NCBI GenBank assembly: GCA_023512835.1
Contig: CM042087.1
Span: forward strand, 11,383,715 to 11,447,714
Origin: Taxillus chinensis
Taxonomy: Eukaryota; Streptophyta; Magnoliopsida; Santalales; Loranthaceae
Direction: 5' to 3'
DNA length: 64,000 nucleotides
The translations under genes were made by a program, and so were the position numbers. The notes below the pieces were generated by a model. The model worked only from the letters and a program-made list of their open reading frames with translations, did not search any database and was not told the origin of the DNA. Positions within the stretch are counted from its first letter, which is position 1; each line of letters opens with the position of its first letter. This document shows positions 57,908 through 64,000 of the stretch, in pieces.

Positions 57908-58453
57908 GACAGCTGCAGCGGCTGAAGAAGGGAACCCTAAACCTAAAACAAGGAGCCTTCACCTCTTTATATAGACACCTCCACACCCCAAAATGACGTC
58001 TTTTCGATTAAATGATTCCTAGCATCAAAACGACGTAGTTTTGATGACAGACTACAACCTTTCTGCAACCACACAGGACAAAACACTCATAATTTTTCCA
58101 TGGTCCTTTAACAAAAGAGTATCAGAACAACAAAACAAGGGTAATGGAGGCTGCACGTGAGAAAGGCCCTTCTCATGGGCACCTCCAAATGTTCTAAAAT
58201 TTTGTCACAAGCCTTAGAACAACATCAGGAAGGCTCCCATGCAAAAATATCACTGCACGTGAAAAGCCATTCTCACGGGCATTCTCATGGGCACTCCCTA
58301 TTGGGCTCAAACTTTGCCTCTTGCTTGCTCATCAACATACGAGATGATTTAGCCAAAGTGTGTGGAAATAAAACTCCCTAAAACCCAACAATTTCCACCC
58401 AAAAAGGCAAAACTGAGACTAACTCCTCACATCCCAAAATATGGGTCATTACA
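56782..58453 (-). repeat. Tekay-type solo LTR nested in the 5' LTR of copy C
   Basis: 1672 bp with TGTCACGCCCCGG and GGTCATTACA ends (plus strand) and perfect AACAT duplications at 56777-56781 and 58454-58458. It is a diverged subfamily: its array has a 36 bp unit instead of the CAGCCACACAGGC unit. TATA, (CT)n at 57847-57905 and one ACGT palindrome at 58024-58045 are kept. Candidate intron 57021-57751. Confidence 0.95.
57254..57415. repeat. 36 bp tandem repeat inside solo LTR
   Basis: Five unit starts at 57254, 57290, 57326, 57362 and 57398, each beginning CCCGGGCTTCCA and containing CACCGGGTTCCAAGA. 36 is divisible by three, so open frames appear in several phases, but they are products of the repeat. 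Confidence 0.92.
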
Positions 58454-58692
58454 AACATGGCAGACTGTCTTCCACCTTGGTATTCCCACCTAACGCCTAT
58501 AAGTCCCTGAAAAGCAAGGAAACACAGTAGGAGGGGTGAGCAACCACAGCTCAGTAGGGATCATGTCTCTCCAACCCATCCCATGCTCCTAGCACCTACA
58601 TGTCAACGTGTACTGGTGTAGTGTCGTGATACAAGTATGTAGAGGTTTTATTCAACTTAAATAAATATGACAGCATCTAAACCACAAGGGCA

Positions 58693-59100
58693 AACACAAC
58701 TATTTCCACAGCCACACACGCTCCACGGCCATATAGGCCCATGTCCACAGCCACACAGGCTTACAATCACAGCCACACAGGCCCACGTCCACGGCCACAC
58801 AGGCTCACAATCGCAGCTACACAGTCTACATGGCCACACAGGCCCACAATCAGCCACACAGGCTCACAATTAGCCACATAGGCTCACAATTAACCACACA
58901 GGCTCACAACCAGCCACATAGGCTCCACAATCAGCCACACAGGCTCACAACCAGCCACACAGGCATACAATCAAACACATAACATACATCTCAACCACAC
59001 AGGCATAAAATCAAACACATAGCATGAATCTTAGCCACACAGGCATAAAATCAAACAAACAGCATGCGTCTCAGCCACATAGGCATATAATCAAATATAT
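58693..59100. repeat. ~20 bp tandem array in the 5' LTR of Tekay copy C
   Basis: Units of the form CAGCCACACAGGCTCACAAT with variants ending in CATAAAATCAAACACATA. About 400 bp here, against about 230 bp at 50700-50930 in the other LTR. The array lies inside the candidate leader intron. Confidence 0.88.
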
Positions 59101-59286
59101 TCCCCCCCATAAACCTCAAGGTTTCCCCACATGAACCTACAACGGAACGAAGCCTGACGAACAACACAGATATCCCCAATGGCCTCTAAGACCCACTGCC
59201 ACGCAACAAACCCCAAAAGTTCACACCAAACAAAATATGCCATTGTAGGCCAACATCCATAAAGGAGATCACACCTATATGGATTT

Positions 59287-59330
<44 letters not shown>

Positions 59331-59498
59331 TATAACAACCACAAAACTCTACGAAATCATTCCCCACAGGGCCTAACCCCGGAATGGGTGCTAGAAGAGA
59401 CAGAACCCCTACCTCTGGAAGATCCTCCTTGCTCCCACGCTAGACGCCGTCCACCCACGCTAGTCACCCCTGCAGCAACAACCAGGAGATCCTCTCTC

Positions 59499-59547
<49 letters not shown>

Positions 59548-59800
59548 GGCCGAATAAAAACCATAAACCTAAAACAAAGAGGCTCCTCCTCCTTATATAG
59601 ACACCTCAACATCAAAATGACGTAGTTTTGATTAAGTGAACTCCATCATCAAAATGACGTAGTTTTGATTAAAACATGCTACAATCTCCCCACATCCACA
59701 CAGGACAAAATATACACAATTCAAACATGCCCCATTGAGAAAAGATTATTATAATAACAAAACCAAAGTGATAATGCAAAAACATGGTTGCACGCCACAA

Positions 59801-59940
59801 TGCACGTGATATCGCTATATCACGTGCAGCTCCAAATGATGTGAAATTCTTCCCCAAGCTTCCTTGAACCCTGTAGAAGGCAGGCATGCAATAATCTCCT
59901 GGCACGTGATAATGCACGTGACAATGCCATTGTCACGTGC
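59801..59940. promoter_or_regulatory. G-box hairpins in U3 of Tekay LTR
   Basis: Two inverted repeats with CACGTG cores in both arms. 59801-59828: 12 bp arms TGCACGTGATAT, 4 bp loop. 59914-59940: perfect 13 bp arms GCACGTGACAATG, 1 bp loop. A fifth CACGTG lies at about 59903. Related pairs stand in the 3' LTR (51643-51670, 51756-51782). CACGTG is bound by plant bHLH and bZIP factors; use here is inference. Confidence 0.65.
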
Positions 59941-60109
59941 AACCTCTAAAAGCTCCCTCTTGGGCTCAAATCTTGCCTCTTGCTTGCTCATCAAAATACA
60001 AGGTGTTTTAGCCAATGTGTGTGGGAAGAAAACTCCCTAAAACCCAATAATTGCCACCCTAAAGGCAAAACTATGACTAACTCCACATCCCAAAATACGG
60101 GTCATTACA

Positions 60110-61104
60110 ATGTAGCATTGACTATTTCTCGAAATTCTCTCTGCCTTGAATGCTTCAGATGTGGAGCTCAAGATCTTGGGTTTGTAAAACATAAGTGTCT
60201 TTGTGAGTACCCAGGTGCAGTTAAAGTTGTGTCCTCATATCCGTGTGATCCACGTGTAAGATGCTTTAGATTATCGATGAGTTTTTCATATATCGGGACA
60301 CAGCGAGCTGGTAACTTTGAACGCAAGGAGATAAGTTGACGCAGTGTCTAATTAATCCGATGTAAAGTTCCTTACTCTGTGTTAATGAAGCTTGGATCCT
60401 TACTCTATATCATTGGTTTCTTACTCTATATTAGTTTAACACTGGAATCCTTATTCCGTGTTAGTGCTTCGATACTCCGTATGAATGAGAAGGTCGGAGA
60501 TCTTACTCCGCATGAGCTAAAGGATCGGATGGCTTACTCCGTGTCAACACATCCTTACTCCGCATGAGTAACTGGTTCGAGTTTCTTACTCGGCATCTAG
60601 TCTCCTTACTCCGTGCGAACAAAGGACTTGGGTCCTTATTCCGTATAAGTAATTCCTTACTCCGCATCTATGAAAGACTCGGATCCTTATTCAGTGTCTT
60701 CTTATCCTTAATTTGCTTGAGTGGAAGACTTAGCTTTTTATTCCGCGAAGACTTTCTCTTACTCGTGTGACTTGTAGACTAGGATTCTTACTCCGTATCT
60801 ATTTGACTTAGTCCGTTTAAGGTGTTAGGTGCAGATTCCTTAGTCCGTGGCTTTAAGTGATTAGTCCGCACGAACGATCCTTATTCCATATGAAGTAGAG
60901 ACTTGCTTACTTACCAAGTGTTTGACGACACTCACTCTTGTTCGGATCCGGATTATGTATCCTGTCCTTTGCTTTGCACTCACGAGTGTTGGTCCGGATT
61001 AAGATCATATCTTCTTCAACAACTTAAGGTAAAACAACCAAAGTCTCAGATTAAATTACATAGGGTTTTATCCGCATCATCCAAATTCTGGGCTTGCTCC
61101 AACA
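60110..61104 (-). repeat. 5' LTR fragment of S4 (SIRE family)
   Basis: Minus-strand SIRE LTR from its TGTTGG start (61104, seen as CCAACA with one change just inside) to about 1 kb in, where Tekay copy C begins. The motif array appears reversed (CTTACTCCG, CCTTATTCCG) at about 60360-60870. Confidence 0.9.
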
Positions 61105-61137
61105 TGAACTAGCACATGTTAAAAAATAACATATAAA

Positions 61138-61830
61138 GTTATATGTGTGATTGTGACATCCACAAATCAAATAACAACTCACTCTTTTTTTTTTTTTTTT
61201 CTTTTTCATTTTTTTTTGCCTCTCTTTGTTTTGTCTTTACTATACCGTATATATTACAACATACAACATAAAAAGGAAAGTACAAGGAAAATATAACATA
61301 TACCAATGACATAAAAAAACAGGAAAATACTAAGCATTATATCGAGTCTACATATAAATAAACGAAACCTAATAAATAAACAAATACAAATTAACTAAAC
61401 CGACTTTGGGCTTTAACTCCGGCCATCCGTTTGAACTGTCGTATCCTCACTGATAGTCGCCTACTTGAAAATAGAACCAACAAATCTGGTAGTAAGATTT
61501 GTCAAACTCAAACTAAATTTGCACTAGATTTTTAGGTGGCTGGAAATAAGGAGAGTGGGCGTAAGAAATAAGGGAATGAAAAGGAATTGGTTTTTTTGTT
61601 TTTGGTTTTGTGACGAAAACATAGGAAAGAGTGGAGGGCTGAAATGGAGTTATTTTTGTGTTTTTCTTTTCTTTGGGAAAAAGAGAGCGGAACGGGATAT
61701 TTGGGAAAGAGGAGTCGGAAAAGGGCAGCTTTCGGAAAGGCTTGTAAGGAAAAAAAAGAGATTGGGCTTAACTCGTAGGCATAAAAACTCTAGGTGTTCT
61801 TGGGTGTAAGCTTGGGCGTCGTCTCCTTTG
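61138..61830. repeat. Dispersed repeat R, copy 2
   Basis: Aligned in blocks with 3890-4812: GTGTGATTGTGACAT start, T tract at 61183-61218, ATTACAACATACAACAT, GACTTTGGGCTTTAACTC. It is shorter and has different indels. Class unknown. Confidence 0.6.
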
Positions 61831-61834
61831 TCTA

Positions 61835-62570
61835 AGGGGAAGGACCCCTCTTTTGTGTGGTGTTTGTAAAAAAGGAAAGCAAACCATTGTCATGCATAAA
61901 CCAAAGGAGTACAACAGCTCAAGTTTGTTGAGTTTAGTACACACTAATTTATGTGGACCTATGAGAACCAAAGGTACCAATGGTGAGAGGTATTTCATGT
62001 TATTAATTGATGATTTCAGTAGACTGACCACTATTATTCATCCCAAGCACAAGAGTGATGCATTCAGATGCTTCAAGGACTCCAGGAAGAGAGTAAAAAC
62101 ATCAGCTTGGGGTTAAAATCAAAGCATTGAGGTCAGACCATGATAATGAATTCACTTTTGGGGAGTTTGAGGCTTATTTTGCGAAGCATGGGTTCTCTAT
62201 CAAAAATCTAGCATATGAACACCATAATAGAATCGAGTGGTAAAAGGGAAGAATAGAGTAGTTGTGGAAATGCCAAGAACTATGATAATAGATAATGATT
62301 TTCCACAAAGATTTTGGAAGGAGGCCACCTAGGTTACAGTGTATATGTAAAATAGAACCTTGTTAAGGTCTAATTCTACAAAGACTCCATATAAATTATG
62401 GTATGGGAATAAATCAAGAGTAAAACACTTTAGGTTATTTGGAAGCCCATGCTAAATTTAGAGGATGAATCCTATCGGCAAGTTTGATAATAAAGCCAAT
62501 AAAGGGATGTTTTTCGGTTACTTTTACACTAGGAAGGCATACAAGGTTTATAACTAAAGGTTATAAAAGC
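61835..62570 (+). pseudogene. Copia integrase remnant
   Basis: Blocks CGVCKKGKQTIVMHKPK (zinc part), LLSLVHTNLCGPM with the first catalytic position Asn instead of Asp, and RYFMLLIDDFSRLT. Then, after a stop and frameshift near 62115, VRP-like and HNRIEW blocks, and near 62480-62560 KANKGMFFGYFYTRKAYKVY. Many stops. It belongs to a copia lineage other than SIRE. No RT follows because an LTR begins at 62571. Confidence 0.82.
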
Positions 62571-62990
62571 TAGTTGATAACTGTGGAATTTGTCATTTAA
62601 TTTGCATTTAATTTAAAGGCTTTAATTTAATATTCTATTGAATTAATGCATTTTTATATTAGTTTTCCTCAATTTTAATTATTTAATATTTAATATTAAT
62701 TTTGGTAATTTTTAATGTTAAATTGATTATTCTAATTTTAATTCTCCTGTGGGTTAATTATTTGTTACAATTATATTGGTTAATGGATCAATTAATTAAA
62801 GCGGCATGCATTGATTATTTTTCCGTATGCATGCATACATGGGAGGATGTTGCGTGGAGAAGAAAAGTTTAATGTTAGGCATTTAATCAGGTGGGCCAGC
62901 ATCAGGAATAAATAAAAGGGAATTTCTTCCATCCTTCTTTGTTATTACGTGGTTGGAGGTGTAAATTTTCAAGTAGGGCTCGTGAGCAAC
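62571..62990 (+). repeat. LTR fragment related to the insertion at 44541-46163
   Basis: TTGATAACTGTGGAATTTGT and the next ~190 bp match the reverse of the right end of the 44541-46163 insertion, including a TTTTTAATGTTAAATTGATT block. It lies in the copia integrase remnant. The downstream end is not defined. Confidence 0.7.
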
Positions 62991-63029
62991 TTATTATTCA
63001 AGCATTATGGCTTAGTTTTGTAATGTTGT

Positions 63030-63230
63030 GCTTTTAAGAGAAGTTGCTTTTAGCTGTGCTGGAAAAAAAAGTCTTTGGAAAAAAAAGCTGCTGTGAAAAA
63101 AAGCAGGTGAGTGTTTGGTAAAATATGATTTTAAAAGTGTTATAGAATTTAAAAGCAGGTAATAGGTGTTTGGTAAATTAAAATAAATTTGCTGTTGAGA
63201 TATGAAAAAGTCAAAAATAGCCTTTTATTA
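63030..63230. other. Non-autonomous DNA-element-like end sequence
   Basis: Phrases AGTTGCTTTTAGCTGTGCTG, AAGCTGCTGTGAAAAAAAGC and GGTGAGTGTTTGGTAAA are typical of ends of a common class of plant non-autonomous elements. The matching other end is not seen. Tentative. Confidence 0.4.
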
Positions 63231-63269
63231 TTATAATTTCAATATATTTTTTAATCTCATCCTAATAAC

Positions 63270-63660
63270 CTACCCCCTAAGCCGGTCGCCTAACGCCCCC
63301 TCCCCATCGCCCCAAGCTCGCCGCCCAACCCTCCCCTCCCTGTTGCCCAACACTGTCACTGCCCAACACTGTCCTCCCCGCTGCCCAAACCTGTCGTTGC
63401 CCAACCCTGCCCCCTCTTCCCCGCTGCCCAATCCCGTCCTCCCGAGTCTGCCACCCATCACTGCCTCCCTTCCTCACTGCTCAAGCCCGTCACCCAAGCC
63501 TCCCAAGCCCATCGCCCAAGCCCGCCCGCCCCCCCCCCCCCCCCTGCCCACCCAAGCCATCGTCCATCATGCCCCCTTCCTCGCTGCTCAAGCCCATCGC
63601 CCAAGCCTCCCAAGCCCACCGCCCAAGCTTGCTCAAGCTCGTCGCCCAAGGTTTGCTTGC
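63270..63660. repeat. C-rich minisatellite (CGCCCAAGCC type)
   Basis: About 390 bp of degenerate CCCAA(G/C)CC(C/T)NCGC units, with a longer duplicated unit (GCTCAAGCCCATCGCCCAAGC-type, near 63478 and 63586) and an 18-base C run at about 63527-63544. The Pro-rich frame across it is a product of composition. Confidence 0.85.
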
Positions 63661-63860
63661 TACCCTCAACCTTGAACACACGAACAAGGCAACAAAATAT
63701 CTACATTTTGAAATTAATGTGTAGTGCGTGTATATTAGTGTCTTCCTTATGTTTTGATAACATGCTATGGGAGTATTAGTTTCTTATTGAAGGGTTTGAG
63801 TGTGGCATTTAAAAGTGTAAATCATTATACTCAAGGAATGGATCTGCGTTATTGTTACAG
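63661..63860 (+). other. Intron 3' end of the NPF gene (inferred)
   Basis: T-rich non-coding sequence ending GTTATTGTTACAG at 63860, a good plant 3' splice site. The adjacent exon makes it likely that this and possibly the repeats to its left are intronic. Confidence 0.6.
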
Positions 63861-64000
63861 GTTTTTGGATAAAGCATTGCTTGCTCCAGATGGTTCAAAG
63901 GATTATAGGAAGGTGTGTAGCATCATAGATGTGGAAGAAGCGAAGGCAATCCTAAGGCTTGTTCCCATATGGATCTCAAGTTTTGGTGTATTCTATTGTG
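63861..64000 (+). CDS. NPF (NRT1/PTR family) transporter, partial internal exon
   Basis: After the splice site the frame (first base completes an Arg codon) reads FLDKALLAPDGSKDYRKVC, then DVEEAKAILRLVPIW. The FLDKA, VEE-K and LR(L)-PIW blocks are typical of the central cytosolic loop and following helix of plant NPF proteins, proton-coupled plasma- or vacuolar-membrane carriers of nitrate, peptides or hormones. The exon runs off the window with no stop in 46 codons. Residues after PIW (ISSFGVFYC) differ from the usual Thr-Cys-Leu pattern, so a decayed copy is possible. Substrate cannot be told. Confidence 0.78.

Larger units (their letters stand above)
50217..60109 (-). mobile_element. Tekay-type chromovirus copy C, minus strand
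   Basis: Both LTRs, primer site, gag, protease, RT, integrase and a chromodomain-like end are present. The left (3') LTR lacks about 34 bp at its outer end where it meets S4 gag, so no matching target duplication is visible; the right flank is ATGTA. A 1672 bp solo LTR sits in the 5' LTR. An internal deletion removes RT thumb, RNase H and the start of integrase. Confidence 0.93.
56490..60109 (-). repeat. 5' LTR of Tekay copy C, split by a solo LTR
   Basis: Parts 56490-56781 and 58459-60109 (with AACAT duplicated at the break) form one LTR of about 1.94 kb. On the plus strand the ends are TGTCAGGCCCCGG and GGTCATTACA. Its CAGCCACACAGGC array is much longer than in the 3' LTR of the same element. 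Candidate intron 58507-59412. Confidence 0.92.

Noticed and set aside
63202..63675. 157-codon Pro-rich ORF and antisense Gly-rich ORFs
   Set aside because: They are produced by the C-rich minisatellite and homopolymer run.
1..64000. tRNA, rRNA or known small RNA genes
   Set aside because: The only tRNA-like matches are the short primer binding sites of the retroelements; no cloverleaf or rRNA sequence was recognised by eye.

Overview
This is plant nuclear DNA, almost certainly an angiosperm with a repeat-rich genome. It holds Ty3/gypsy lineages found in seed plants (Athila, Tat/Ogre-like, Tekay/Del-like chromovirus), a SIRE-type Ty1/copia family, a TTA-flanked MITE, and at the right edge one exon of an NPF (NRT1/PTR) transporter gene. 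No tRNA, rRNA, CRISPR array or prokaryote-style operon was seen. About 85-90 % of the window is LTR retrotransposon, much of it nested. The only likely functional host coding sequence is the exon at 63861-64000.

Layout. 1-3754: 3' end of a SIRE-type copia element (S1). 3755-5879: unclassified repeat R1 and a 21-22 bp minisatellite. 5880-9841: decayed minus-strand Tat/Ogre-like gag-protease. 9842-12595: Tekay copy A (LTR + gag), interrupted by a second copia element (LTR 12596-13262 plus 18441-19482), itself split by SIRE element S2 (13263-18440). 19785-21175: minus-strand gag + LTR of a short-LTR gypsy element. 21305-33351: a complete minus-strand Athila element with TCCGT target duplications, sitting in a ~60 bp tandem repeat. 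33471-38597: AT-rich low-copy DNA with a 358 bp MITE. 38598-46355: Tekay copy B, split by a SIRE solo LTR (43012-44432, TSD GTTGA) and another LTR-like insertion (44541-46163, TSD GTGTT). 46356-50216 plus 60110-61104: minus-strand SIRE element S4, split by Tekay copy C (50217-60109), whose 5' LTR holds a related solo LTR (56782-58453, TSD AACAT). 61138-63660: repeat R2, a copia integrase remnant, an LTR fragment and a C-rich minisatellite. 63661-64000: intron and NPF exon.

Most unusual point. Two unrelated retrotransposon lineages, SIRE (copia) and Athila (gypsy), both carry between pol and the 3' LTR, where env-like ORFs are normally described, an ORF ending in a ULP1-type (C48, SUMO-protease-like) cysteine protease domain. 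The His, Asp and Gln/Cys blocks align among three copies (S1, S2, Athila), as does a shared C-terminal tail. All three copies are broken, each in a different way. The Athila element also has an LTR-like palindromic module immediately upstream of this ORF, which could be an internal promoter.

Other signals are regulatory. Tekay LTRs share G-box hairpins, an ACGT-core palindrome + TATA + GA-tract promoter, and a conserved 5'/3' splice-site pair around a variable tandem array. SIRE LTRs hold about 20 degenerate copies of a CGGAGTAAGGA motif. All element proteins carry stops, frameshifts or lost catalytic residues, and several of the stops look like C-to-T decay (CAG to TAG, CGA to TGA).
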